From: Nosema muscidifuracis
Taxonomy: Eukaryota > Microsporidia > Nosematidae
Length of the DNA: 64,000 nt
Assembly: GCA_028335825.1 (NCBI GenBank)
Contig: JAIOKI010000009.1
Span: forward strand, 434,001 to 498,000
Direction of reading: 5' to 3'
The notes beneath the pieces are model-generated. The model made no database searches. It saw only the letters and a list, made by a program, of their open reading frames with translations, and was not told the origin of the DNA. Shown here one piece after another: positions 40,956-52,683 of this stretch (position 1 is its first letter; the number at the start of each line of letters is the position of its first letter). The translations under genes were made by a program, and so were the position numbers.

Positions 40956-43900
40956 AACGGTTTAATTTTTTTTAAATAAAAAAAGGATTCACAAATTTTA
41001 AAATGTTCAAAAATTAAATAATTAAACCGATTTTCAATAAAATTTGTTTCTTTTAATTTGGAAAAGTCAATCTAATTAAAATGAACTTTTTTTTCAAAAA
41101 AATCAAACGTTTTTTATATTAAAATAGTGGTGATTTATCAAAATGACCAAATTTTTACCCCTATATTATTAAATATCTATAAAAATAAGGGACAATGTAC
41201 CAATAGATATTTCTATTGGTAATTTTTCAATTTGAGTCGTAATTCAAGAGCAAAAACTTCTAATGGTTAACTTATTGAATCAAGTGATAATCAATATGCA
41301 CACTACAGATTATAATAATGTTCTTTAATCTCAAATAAAGAGCAATACTTCTGATTCATTATTTGTTTCATCCTATGAGCTTTATTATAGACTTGTTTAT
41401 ATTAAAATGACAAGAATTGTATATTTTATAATGTAAATGTCTCTATTTATATGTTGATGCCTGATTGTATGCCATTTACTGGTATTTAAGATTTGCCTAC
41501 TTTTGATATTACTGAAATTAATTTACCAGATGATAGAAATTTTCTCTTAAATAAAGGATTAGATAAATAAAAGATGGTAGTTGCTTGTGATATAGAATAT
41601 TTATGAATGTTATTATAAATGAAACTTTTGAGTCTTCTTCAGGTAGTTTTTATCAAGAATATAATATACTTGGATATTATAATGGAAAGACTTTTCTTCT
41701 GGTTTATTATTTTCTTTTAAATGGAACTTGTGCTAATGTCTTTAATATATTAAATATTCTCTGGCCAACCACCTAGTAGATTTGAAGAAGCTGTTCATTT
41801 ACTTAGATTAAGATTTGCCTTTTTCACCTTGTACAGAATATATAATGGTTTGTTCAGGTTTTGCAACTTTTTTCATTATGTAATCAAAATGTTGATTTTG
41901 ATGACTTGGTACTGATTTTAATTGATGATGCTTGGAATTACAAAAGGAATTTATATAACGTAAAAAATAGAGATTTTATTATCTTAAGAAAATTGCATGC
42001 CATTGTTTGGTAAAGTATTACGTCATTGTAGGTACTTCTGAGCATCTTTTGAACTTCCTTTCTAATCATTTTAGAACATACTCATGACATTTATTTTCAA
42101 TACGAAATATATCAAATCTGTTTTCTCTATCCCTTTAAGTACTTTCTTAACCCTTTCAATTTATTTTTTCATTGTTTTCGATTATTTAAAAAGCCATTTA
42201 AGATTCATTAACTTCTTAACGAACTATACAAAACCATAGAAATTTCTGAAGATCACCTCTACTCCATGATTTTTAAAGTTTCATCTCTAAAAGCTTCGAT
42301 TGCATTCTAAAAAGTTTTTTTAATTCATCAATATCTTCCTCTAAATTAATTCCTATTAAAAAACAAAATCTCCAATTTTTTTTCGATTTTACCTCTTACC
42401 ATCTTTAGAATAGTTTTTTAAGTAAGTTGATAAAGTTTATCAATATTTAATTAATCCGGATATGCGAATTGATCTAAACATTTACCCAGGATCTATTCTT
42501 TCAATGAAAATAAACGAAAAAAACTAGTCTGTCTTAATACTCGTGACAGGATACTAACCTAAGACTATTTTCCTTAATACAATTATTACCTAATGATAAT
42601 GACTTATATTTTTATTTAATATTCTTTGTCTAAACAAAAACGTTTATATATTTTTCTAGTCTTTAACATCTCGTGTTTAGATTTTTTATTTATCTCAAAT
42701 TTTTTTAGATTAAATTTTATATTTGGTAAATTCATTTACTAGTGACAATTATCTTATATGCCATTATACTATATATAAGAAGAATACTTAAAATTCTTGT
42801 ATATCATACTGGAGAGTTTCACAAGATAGAGCTTGTTCAAATATAAAATACTAAATAATTAATACAACGTTCGCAATCATTTCTTGTATGATTTGTAAAA
42901 CATCTAAATTAGTTTATTTTTATTTAATTATAGACGTTGGCATGATCTTTATATTTTTCAATTTAGTTTTTGAAAGAACTTGTAACATTCTAAATTCGAA
43001 TACCTGTCATATTTTATAAATAATAAATTAACTCATGTCTCATGTTTTTAATATTATATAAATCAATCTATTTAATGTATTTACATAAAGTTCTTCAATT
43101 ATATTTTAATTAACTAGTCATTTATAATATTTTAAGTGATGTAGAGTATTATTTAATATAGTGTCATACAAAACAAAAATTATCTTAATCTCATTGTTCT
43201 CTATCAATTATTTAATACATAAAATATATACTTATCTTTTCTCATCATTTTTTAGTAGAAAAGGATTACAATCAATTCTTTATAACCTATTTTAATTAAT
43301 TTATTTGTATCGTACAAGATACTACCAACTTTTTCTGTTATCATATTTTTAAATTAATTAAATTCCATTTACTAAGACTAAAATTTCTTTAATATCAACC
43401 TCTTCTGAGATCTCCTAATTTTGCTATTTTTCTGGTATACAAATCTTATAAGAAGCTATATTATACCTCTCAGAAATTCTTTTTATTTATTTCTGAGTCA
43501 AATAATACTTTAATCACAGAATTAAATCCTTATTCATTTAATTTATGATTTCAGATTTCTTTTTAACAATAATATTGGCTATAATAGAATCTGAATTACT
43601 ATAAATTTTTCATTCGATTAATAAAAAATTAACATTAAAATAATCGTATATTATCAAATTAATATATCAAGTAAAATTTCTTTTTTATTACAATGTTTAT
43701 ATTCCAAATAAATAAAATAAACATATTTTTTAATTATACATCTTAAGAAATCGATTTATTATGATATTTAATAGTATTTAAATCTCTAAATCTATAAGGT
43801 AAAGATTAATTTATCGTTAATTAATGTGTGTCATAAATCAAAATGAATTTTATTATAAGACAAATATAAAATCAATATCTCTTCCTTTGATTTAAATTAA

Positions 43901-44592
43901 GACTATTTTATGTTCTGATGTGCAATATACTTTTAACAGAATGATTTTTATAACATAGCCTACATGATGCTTATTTTTGTTTCTTCATTATAACTAAAAC
44001 CTTTAGATTTCATATACGTACAATTAATTTATATATTTCAAGATATAGAATTCTTTTTTTTTATTTCTATTTTTATTATTAATTTTATAATTAAGTAATT
44101 TTAATTAAAATAAATTAAAATCTTTAATTAGTGATTAGCCTTGATTTGAACCTCACTATTTTAGAGATACCAAAAAAAAATAATATTTTATGAAAATAAC
44201 TTCATCTCACAACAATAAATACAAGTATTGATGTTTAATTCCTTTAAACTAGACTCATCCCAGAGTACTCGTCAATAATTAACATGTATTTTATTAATTA
44301 TTAGCTTCTTTGAAGAATTATAAACTTGAATGATTTTTTATTTGAATTTGATAAATTAAAACAGACCATGCCACATTTAGACAATTCTACGTTTGTAAAA
44401 TATGCATTATAATTTTATATGTATCTTTATATAATTCAAGATTATTCTCTCCTTTTTAAATTGTACATAAAAAATATTCATAAATTTTTACAATTATTTT
44501 ATCATTTAAGGGATAAAAAATTGTAAATTAAAAACGACTCGTTTAAAAAAAAATAAATTTTAAATATACGAATATCAATATTGAAAATACTT
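40956..44592. other. Gene-free 3.6 kb with a decayed coding-like stretch
   Basis: No intact gene. About 41470-42010 (plus) looks like decayed coding sequence: MNVIINETFESSSGSFYQEY and, in a different frame, SGQPPSRFEEAVHLLRLRF and neighbouring words. I cannot name the family. The remainder (42.1-44.5 kb) is AT-rich with neither tandem repeats nor ORFs. No tRNA or rRNA found. Confidence 0.45.
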
Positions 44593-44811
44593 TTAATTAT
44601 ATTTATTTTCTTTATAAGAAGGAACTTCTCCGTACATTCTTTTAAAATCTTTTACTTTATCAATCTTATCTAAATAATAATTCTCCAAATCGATTTTTTC
44701 TCGTAACTCTTTTACATTATTTAGTTTTTCTTTCATTTTTTCAATAATTTTATATTTAGATTCTTCTTGAGTAGAGCATAATAAAGCTTGTAAGAGGAAG
44801 AAGATATTCAT
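44593..44811 (-). CDS. Small secreted protein 1
   Basis: 72 codons: signal peptide MNIFFLLQALLCSTQE, then a short charged helical peptide (KYKIIEKMKEKLNNVKELRE, then IDKVKDFKRMYGE). The first residues and the K[YF]K-I-KMKE / DKV pattern match small protein 2 at 46136-46378, on the same strand 1.3 kb away. CCC sits two bases before the ATG, which strongly supports a real gene despite its size. Mature peptide of about 55 residues, Lys/Glu-rich, no cysteine. Probably exported into the host cell or spore wall; no known family. Confidence 0.7.
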   Translation of the reverse strand: MNIFFLLQALLCSTQEESKYKIIEKMKEKLNNVKELREKIDLENYYLDKIDKVKDFKRMYGEVPSYKENKYN

Positions 44812-46135
44812 AAGGGATAGAAGAAAATAATTTTTTTATAGAATATTTAATTAAAAATGAAAAATATAATATTTAGTATTTAATATTTTATTTATATGAA
44901 TATCTATTAAAAGAAGTGTATTTGTTAAAAATTTTTAATTATTTTTTTATGAATCATTTTGTATAATTTTTTTAAAAAATTACGAGAAAAAAATATTCAA
45001 AAATAGTTCTGAGATAGAAATACGTTATTTTGATTATCTTTAAGTTTATAAAAAAAAAATTTAATGAGTTCTAATATTACATAAGAATTAATAAACTTAT
45101 TTATTATTTTTTCTATAATGTACATTTTATAAAAAATAAGATTCTAAACATTTTTTGATAAATATTATATAATTTTTAAAATGACTAAGATTTTGTTACA
45201 GCTACTTTAATATTTAAAAAAAGAGCATCGATTTTTACAAAATGTTAAATATTATAAATTTGAAGCATCGTAAAGCTCTTTAAATATTTTCTTCATTGAT
45301 CGGGAATTATATCTGTCTCAGAATGATCTTTGATTTTATACGTTTTTACTCTTGTTTTCGTTTCTATTTGCAACATAAAAAAAGCTTTTGCTCAATTTTC
45401 TTTCCATCTACCACGTCTTCTCCTATATTTGGATTCTTTTTAAGAATAAACTTCGTTTATTTTTTAGTTATTGTAAATAATTCAATAATTATAACTTTAG
45501 ACTTAAATAATGAAAGATTTTTGTCCTTATTAGTCTCATGAAAAAAACTACTATTATCAATTGATAGATGCGTATCTTCTTATTCTCTATAAACTCGTAA
45601 AGAGTAAAACTATATATTGAAATATTTTAGTATCATCATAAAATTATAAATATAATTGGTGTATCTAGAATTAATTACATATCATATATATTTTAATTAA
45701 ATAAAAGTTTTACTACTTTGATTTAAATAAGATAGTTTCTAAGAAATTTAATTTAATGATTGATATAAAAATTTATAATTACATAGAATTTATAATTACA
45801 TGTTACTTAGAATTTATAATTACATTTACATAGAATTTATGATCTCATAAAATTAAACTAATAATCAACTAAAAATGTTAAACCATTTTTTTATTAGTTT
45901 ATCGATATGAAAGAAGAAAAATAAAATGAATTTTAATAATAAGATTTAATCATTGTATGTTAAATAATTGCTTAATATTTTAAACTTAAAATTTATAAAA
46001 TAAAAAACTTTAGTTTTAAAATTTTTATAATATATATAAAATTTATATTTGGTGGTCAGGTGGGTTTTTTTTATACTGATTTTATTTTTCCAATAAATAT
46101 TTTTATATAAAAATTATAACGGTAAATTAATTTAT
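44812..46135. other. Spacer with a possible gene remnant
   Basis: About 1.3 kb. On the minus strand around 45285-45480 there is coding-like sequence (KKNPNIGEDVVDGKKIEQKL; TRVKTYKIKDHSETDIIPDQ just before a stop), possibly a decayed gene. A short repeat of ATTTATAATTACAT type lies at about 45770-45840. The plus-strand open frame over the remnant looks like its shadow. Confidence 0.4.
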
Positions 46136-46378
46136 TTATATTGTCGTATAATTAAATTTAGGTGATGTATGCCCTTCATTAGTAAAATTATCTGATGTTT
46201 TTTTAACTCCGTTGACCTTGTCAAGTCTATTTTTGCACTTTTCAAATATAACTTTTTTCTCTGCTTTGTCGTCTACATCTTTTTTATCTTCTTTCATTTT
46301 AAAAATGGTTTTAAATTTGTTTGTATTATTTGGTCTAGAAGAACAAACTAATATTTGTAAAATAAATAAAATATTCAT
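46136..46378 (-). CDS. Small secreted protein 2
   Basis: 80 codons: signal peptide MNILFILQILVCSS, then a Lys-rich mature part (KFKTIFKMKEDKKDVDDKAE, FEKCKNRLDKVNGVKK, a Ser/Thr/Asn-rich tail). It is clearly related to small protein 1 over the signal peptide and the first 45 or so mature residues, but the C-terminal tails differ completely. CCCT touches the ATG. One cysteine in the mature part. Function unknown; family of small exported proteins inferred. Confidence 0.7.
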   Translation of the reverse strand: MNILFILQILVCSSRPNNTNKFKTIFKMKEDKKDVDDKAEKKVIFEKCKNRLDKVNGVKKTSDNFTNEGHTSPKFNYTTI

Positions 46379-48045
46379 AGGGTTATTTGATAACCGAGTT
46401 TAAATAGTTTTTTTAAATTAATTTTTTTAATTAAAAAAATAAGTAATATTTACGTATATTATTTAATTATTCAGTATATTAGTAATTATCATGTATATTA
46501 TTTAATTATTCGGTATATTAGTAATTATCATGTATCTATATAATATCTTAATTAATTAAAATAAAGGAGAATAAGACATTATTCTTAGATTAAATATCAA
46601 AAAGGAGATTTATAATATTCTTTTAATTAATATATCGAATTCTCAAAGTTTTTTAGATTATGTTCAAATTAAATATAAAAGGTATAAAAAAAGCTTTAGT
46701 TCGTTTTGAAGAATTAAAATTTAATTAAATAAAATTTTATTTTTAAAATTGTTATCTTGAGATTTTAGCAGTAATTAGAAAGAATAAAATATCTTTTAGA
46801 ATTTAGATTAAAAATTAGGATGAAATTGGCATTAATTTTATATTACTTTCAATTAAATAGTTTCTATGACTCAATCTTATGTTTTATTGTCAAATGACTT
46901 TTATATATTTAGTCAATTTCTATGTTTATTGTTAAATTACTTTTCATATTTAGTCAATTTCTATGTTTTACTGTTAAATGACTTTTATATATTTAGAATA
47001 GCATCATCTTAACTTACTACTGCTCTGCATTGTTTTAGTACATTCAATATTAGAAAAGCTGTTTTTTGATAAAAAGGGTGCAAAAAATTTTATCTATCTT
47101 TATGTTACATTTTAAAAATTTTCATCTTCAGCACTAAAGCCATGTTTTTGATCCTATTATATAAAATAATTTAAATCTATTGATCTAACAATTAATATCA
47201 TAAATAAATTTCTTAGAAATACCTTAGTTCAATCAATCTAATAGTTAATATCATAAATAAATCTTTTAATACTAGTTTATTCTATCAATCTAACAATTAA
47301 TATCATAAATAAATTTCTTAGAAATACCTTAGTTCAATCAATCTAATATTTAATATCACAATTACAAATTTATTCATATGATGACGTAATATTTTAGGAG
47401 GGAATTTTTTATGTATTAAGAAAGAATTATTTTAGAAATTAAAACTGTCAAGATAATAAATAATTTATAATTATATTAATATTTTAAATTAATAATCACA
47501 AATCAAAACGTAATTTACATTATGATTCCTTTTTAATATTTGTTCAGATATTTTAAATATAAATTATATAATTATAGAATCTTATACAAATTTCTCTTAT
47601 TATTTAATATATTAATTTAAATATAAATTTGATATATTATTAAATTAAATTTCTAAGAGAAAATTTTATATTAAAAAATTACAAGTTATTAGAAATTAGA
47701 AAATATCTGTAACTAAAATTGCTTTTAATTAATAATTTTCTAAATATTCGAAATTATTTAATTTCTTAATTTATAAATCTACGTGTTTGTATGTAATAAT
47801 TGGTAAAATATAATATTATATAATTTGAATAAATATAAATAAGTACAATAATTTACTTATACAAATATTTTATGTTTAGAATGCCTTCTTTTTTAATTTA
47901 TCATCGATGACAAGAAGAAATAATAAAATTACTATTTTTTACAAAATAAGAACCAATTTGGTTTATTAAAGCTTAGTAATTAAAAATTAATAGCTTTTTA
48001 ATTTATAAAAATTTAATTTATTTTCGATTTTTTGCTATATAAACG
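46379..48045. repeat. Spacer with three separate tandem repeats
   Basis: Three arrays: a 39-bp unit, two copies at 46454-46531; an about 49-bp unit (TCAATTTCTATGTTT core), three copies at about 46875-47000; and an about 53-bp unit (CAATCTAACAATTAATATCA core), three to four copies at about 47170-47360. No gene seen. Confidence 0.75.
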
Positions 48046-48282
48046 ATGAAATTATTAAGGGGTATGTTATTCTCTATATTTGTTGCTATAGTATGTGCAA
48101 GTCAGAAGTCAAACAAAAATACTGGATATAATGCAGTAATTGATAGATACAGTGAAAAAATGTCTAAGTGTAAAACTGATGAACAACATAACAATGCATT
48201 CAAAAGTATGCTCAATAAATTAGATGGTAAAACCAATTGTAGGAGAGTAGGTGAAGATAGAAAAGATAATAGAAAATATTAA
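48046..48282 (+). CDS. Small secreted protein 3
   Basis: 78 codons: MKLLRGMLFSIFVAIVCASQ is a signal peptide ending at about residue 19, then a hydrophilic mature part with two cysteines (CKTDEQHNN; KTNCRRVGEDRKD). A GGGG at 48059-48062 lies one base before the in-frame ATG at 48064, so translation may begin there (MLFSIFVAIVCASQ is still a good signal peptide). Opposite strand to small proteins 1 and 2. Similar size and layout (YSEKM..., NKLDGK...), but sequence similarity to them is weak. Third member of the putative exported cluster. Confidence 0.6.
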   Translation: MKLLRGMLFSIFVAIVCASQKSNKNTGYNAVIDRYSEKMSKCKTDEQHNNAFKSMLNKLDGKTNCRRVGEDRKDNRKY

Positions 48283-49432
48283 AATTTTTTAAATTAATTT
48301 GAGAATCTTTTTTTTGAAAATTACTTTTTAATGTATAATAAACATACTAAATGTTTTTAATTAATTTGAGAATCTTTTATTTGACAATTACTTTTTAATA
48401 TATAATAAACATACTAAATGTATTCAATTACAATTTATTAGATGTACAAATAAATTTGTTTGTTTGGTATTTATTTATCATTTCTGTAGATAAATTTTTT
48501 TTATTGTAAGAGAACTTACGTAAGATTATCATAAAAAACAAGAATATATTAAATTTGTATTTATTGGAATATTTTCTTATAGAATTCAAATATAATTTCT
48601 TAAATCAATTTTATTTTTTTGTGATTAGTCATAATGACGCAGATAAAATTTTATTGAAAGCAGTTTGTATAAAGTCGATATATAACTCACCTTAAGGAGA
48701 ATTTTAGTTATATATTTATCATAGTCATTTTAAAATTAAGAAAAGTTTTTGATGGTATGTCTTACTTTTATTCGCGATTGTCTAATGATAATTGTTGGTT
48801 AAAAACCTAACAATTGTATGTATTTGTCATTTATTAAATTTTTTTTTAAGTATTTATAAAACATATATTTAATATTTTTAAGTATTTATATGACATTTTT
48901 TATTAATTTATTTGTCATTTATCAAGATAAATTTTTTAATAATTTATTTGACATTTTTTAAGAAAATTTTTTTAATAATTTATATGACATTTTTTAAGAA
49001 AATTTTTTAAATAATTTATATGATGTTTACTAAAAATTTTTCATGATTTATTTGACATTTTTAAGATAAATTTTTTAAAAAAGAATATAAAAATAAAGAT
49101 TACTTTACATTTTTATAAGTTTAATTTTTCATATTAAATTAAAAATCCTCTTCTTAATAATAAAATTTCAACTTATCTAAAATAAATAATTTCTTAACTT
49201 ACTACTTTTCTTAGGTTAAAAAAATAAAATTTAAATTTTTCAATCATTTGGACATGATTAATAAAAATCCAGGTCAATAAAAAATTAGATTAATTCATAA
49301 AACATGATAAATAAATTTATAAATTTAATAAAAGAACCATATTTTATTTTAATTTATATTTTTTTAAATTAATCTATTGAATAAATATCAAAATTAATAT
49401 TTAGTTTATTAAATTATTTAATTAAATTAGTA
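48283..49432. repeat. Spacer with 67-bp duplication and 'ttatttgacatttttt' repeats
   Basis: A 67-bp unit (AATTTGAGAATCTTTT core) occurs twice at 48292-48426, directly behind small protein 3. Degenerate units of AATAATTTATTTGACATTTTTTAAG type fill about 48840-49080. No gene seen. Confidence 0.7.
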
Positions 49433-50580
49433 TCAGTAATCGATAAATTTATTATATTTAAATATTTGGTAATACAACTTTACATATGAAATACATAAAA
49501 AGTTGTAAGTAATTGGCAACTCATGTCCATAAATTATATCTTTAAGATAAAAATCGACTCTACCATTTATAAATATATTTTCTACATACGGACCCAAAAA
49601 CATATGAAATTCTATCAAATTTTCAACAAACTCAGGATTCTGATATTTAATACAATTTAAGAGTTTTTTATAAGGATATTTTACATTTTTATTGTAAAAA
49701 AACATGTTTGGACTAACTCCACCTAAAATATTTGAAATAAAAAATTCTAACATGATATTATTTTCTATTTCTTCTTGAAAGAAATATGTCATTTTTATAT
49801 AAATAAGGATTTTCAGCCATTTAATAAAATCCATATTTTCATTAGATTCGTATAATGGATACAAAGACATTAACAGAAAGAACTTTTCATATTCGTTTGG
49901 TATCTTTGTTATCTTATAAAACAAATATTTTGTAATACCTATAAACTGCTTTTTATTTTTAAATTTTTTTGGTGTATATCTTTAGATAATTTCGTTATTT
50001 CTTTAATTTGATCTTTTACTGATTTCTTGTGATAATCTAATATATTTATGGATTCAAATATATTTTCTAAGTCCTTATATTCTTCACTACCAATAAAATC
50101 ATCAAAATTGATATTTTTAAATTCAGTTTTAAGATGACTCTTTATGTCATTTTCATTTATGCATTTATTATAATATCTGTACTTCTTTAACTTATTCTTT
50201 AAAAATTTATATTTCTGTTCTAATAAATATATTTTACGATCATCTTTTATATTTTCTATTGTGTAGGGTATTAATAATTTATCTAATTTATCATAAAAAA
50301 ATATAAATTTATCTTTCATTCTTTGATCAGAACTAGTATCATAAATCTCTTCAAGTACATCACTAAGTGAAATAGAAATCTTATTAAATTCTTTGATAGA
50401 TTCTATAAATAATTTATTTATTTCAGATAAATTAATATCTGTTTTATTTGAATTTTCATATTCATTTATATTATCTAATGTTATCTTTCTCTTTCTATTA
50501 CAAGATATTGATGCATATATTGAAAAATGATTTTTTAGTAGAATTAGATATATCATCATTTTAATATTTAATTTATACAT
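49433..50580 (-). pseudogene. Secreted protein gene split by a frameshift in a poly-A run
   Basis: Two adjacent open frames, 50580-49939 (213 codons) and one ending at 49433 that is open upstream into the poly-A run near 49965-49971. Together they would be one protein of about 380 residues. The seven-A run is the likely site of the length change. The first part has a signal-like N-terminus (IKMMIYLILLKNHFSIYAS) and helical, charged sequence. The C-terminal part resembles the large secreted protein at 39309-40955 in spacing and a few residues (NGRVDFYLKDI against HRHNFYFNLPE). CCC lies eight bases before the ATG. It may be a pseudogene, a length polymorphism, or a sequencing error in the A-run. 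Confidence 0.6.
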
Positions 50581-51084
50581 TATTTCTTGGGATTAATTTT
50601 TTTTAAATAAAATATATTTATTAAAATAAAATGTTATAAAAAATTATTTATTGAAATAAAATGTTATAAAAAATTATTTATTAAAATAAAATGTTATAAA
50701 AAATATTTTTAGTACTTTTAATCTATATTAAGTACTATTTAATCTAAATTAAAAAAAAAGATTTTCTTTATACACTTAAAGAAATTTACATTATAATATT
50801 GTAAAAAAATACATTCAAAATTATTAATATATTGATTTTACTAAAATAATTAAGTATCATTACGTAATAATTTGATATTTTAGTCATAAAAATATTTTAA
50901 GATTTAAACAAGTTTACATATAATAAAAAAAATATTTTTATATTTATATAACTATACTATATTAAAGGAGATATCACTCAATATTTTTATTAGTCTACTT
51001 ATATAAAAGGAGAAATAATTTAAAATTATCACAAGTCTACTTATATTAAAGGAGATATATAAAATAAAATTTAACAATATAAAA
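50581..51084. repeat. Spacer with 30-bp repeat and 'aaaggagata' blocks
   Basis: A 30-bp unit (AAATTATTTATTRAAATAAA) occurs three times at about 50610-50700. Three TCTACTTATATTAAAGGAGATAT-like blocks lie at about 50960-51060, just downstream of the tRNA gene (minus strand). No gene seen. Confidence 0.65.
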
Positions 51085-51157
51085 CACCCGATGCGGGACT
51101 CGAACCCGCGACCCTTAGGTTAAGAGCCTAATGCTCTACCGACTGAGCTAATCGGGC
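51085..51157 (-). tRNA. tRNA-Lys (anticodon CTT)
   Basis: A 73-base cloverleaf on the minus strand: acceptor GCCCGAT/ATCGGGT (one G-T pair), D arm GCTC/GAGC, anticodon stem TTAGG/CCTAA with loop CTCTTAA giving anticodon CTT (lysine, codon AAG), T arm GCGGG-TTCGAGT-CCCGC. CCA is not encoded and there is no intron. The A and B boxes match the eukaryotic pol III consensus. The only tRNA gene found. Confidence 0.96.
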
Positions 51158-51492
51158 TCGACCATTTATTAAATATAAAAACTATTTAAATAAAATTAAG
51201 TATTCCTTACCTACTTATTTTAATCACTAAAATATTTATAATAAATACATTCTCTCATAATATTAAATAAATAAATTCTCTTATAATATTAAATAAAACA
51301 TTTTCTTATAGTATTTATAATAAATACATTTTCTTATAATATTCATAATAAATACATTCTCTTATAGTATTCATAATAAAGATATTCTCTCATAATATTA
51401 AATAAATACATTTTCTTATAATATTAAATAAAGATATTCTCTTATAATATTAAATAAATAAATTCTCTTATAATATTAAATATATTTATTAT
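51158..51492. repeat. Spacer with 'ttctcttataatattaaataaa' repeats
   Basis: About ten imperfect units of 27-30 bp between about 51235 and 51488, ending at the stop codon of the CK1 gene. No gene seen. Confidence 0.75.
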
Positions 51493-52404
51493 CTATGTCT
51501 TCCAATCATACTTCCCATCATCTCTCCATCCATTTTTTCTAAGTAGTCCTCTAAAAAGATCTTTAAGATATTCATAATTAGGCCAATCATCATATCCCAA
51601 ATTTCTTACATAAAAAATATACATATAAAATTCATGAGGAAGATCTGTGCATAATTCCCATATTTTTAAATTCTCCTTGTATTCTTTAATTTTATCATAT
51701 CTTTCTTGTTTTGTCTCTGCTCTTAATCCCTGCCAAGGAAGTCTTCCTTTTAAGAAATATATTAAACAATACCCTATACTTTCAAGATCATCTCTTCTAC
51801 TCTGTTCATATCCTTGATGTGTACGTATACTTGCATATCTTGCAGTTCCTGTTAATGATTTATCATATCTTATTTCTCTATGAACAAGTGTAACTGGATC
51901 TCTGTATTCTTTAGCTAGACCATAATCTATCAAATATAAAGTATCTAGTCCTATGTCAAATACAAAATTATCTGGTTTTATATCTCTATGTATAAAATAT
52001 TTATTATGTACTAATTCTACACTTTCTATCATTTTACAAGATAACATACAAACAGTCTTTAAAGAAAGAAGTCTATTAGAAGATACAAAAAGTTCTTCTA
52101 ATGATTTACCAAGTAGTTCCATAACAAGACAATTTAAATAAATATTATCTACAAGTATTTTACCAAAACCAAATACTTTTGGTAATATTTCATATTTGTT
52201 TCTTACACCAACAAACTTAGAAGTATTTCCATTAAGTTTATTGTATACAGTATATTCATGTTTAATCTGAGCTTGATGACCTCTTCTTTCTACTTTAACA
52301 GCTACTGGTATCTTTTCTATGATATCATGTGCTAAATATATTTCTCCGAATGCACCTGATGCTATTTTCTTAATAAGTTTTATATTTTTTAGTTCAGAAG
52401 ACAT
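51493..52404 (-). CDS. HRR25: Casein kinase 1 (Hrr25-like)
   Basis: 303 residues, essentially a bare CK1 catalytic domain. Seen: IASGAFGEIYLA glycine loop, K37, HRDIKPDNF (D141), IDYGLAKEYRD (DYG in place of the usual DFG), and the CK1-specific LTGTARYASIRTHQGYEQSRRDDLESIGY with no APE motif. There is no C-terminal tail with prenylation site, so it resembles Hrr25/CK1-delta and not the plasma-membrane Yck forms. Roles of that group include ribosome maturation, vesicle traffic and chromosome segregation. CCCC stands three bases before the ATG. Confidence 0.93.
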   Translation of the reverse strand: MSSELKNIKLIKKIASGAFGEIYLAHDIIEKIPVAVKVERRGHQAQIKHEYTVYNKLNGNTSKFVGVRNKYEILPKVFGFGKILVDNIYLNCLVMELLGKSLEELFVSSNRLLSLKTVCMLSCKMIESVELVHNKYFIHRDIKPDNFVFDIGLDTLYLIDYGLAKEYRDPVTLVHREIRYDKSLTGTARYASIRTHQGYEQSRRDDLESIGYCLIYFLKGRLPWQGLRAETKQERYDKIKEYKENLKIWELCTDLPHEFYMYIFYVRNLGYDDWPNYEYLKDLFRGLLRKNGWRDDGKYDWKT

Positions 52405-52683
52405 GAAGGGGAGTAAAAATTAAAAAGATAGGAAGCATAAATATTAATTTAGAGAAAAAATTACAACACTAAGTGCATTCACTTGATATGTTATATTTTA
52501 ATATCAGTACTTAATATATATAAAATATTATATATATAAAATGTTCTATTCAAATATAATTTACTTGATAAATATAAAATGTTCTATTCTCATTCATTCA
52601 AAATATTAAAACATCACTCACTTAAAAATGCTAACTTTTGATAGCATATTTCAAAAAAAATGTAAAACCTTAAATAAAAATAT
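52405..52683. other. Short spacer
   Basis: 279 bp, AT-rich, with the motif AAAATGTTCTATTC repeated twice (about 52537 and 52577). No gene seen. Confidence 0.5.

Noticed and set aside
44130-44170. tRNA-like T-arm (GGTTCAAATC on the minus strand)
   Set aside because: The flanking bases do not form a 5-bp stem and no acceptor or anticodon arm can be drawn around it.
45296-45541. Plus-strand 81-codon hydrophobic ORF
   Set aside because: It starts at a non-ATG codon, has no CCC/GGG motif, and the minus strand looks more coding-like; treated as a shadow.
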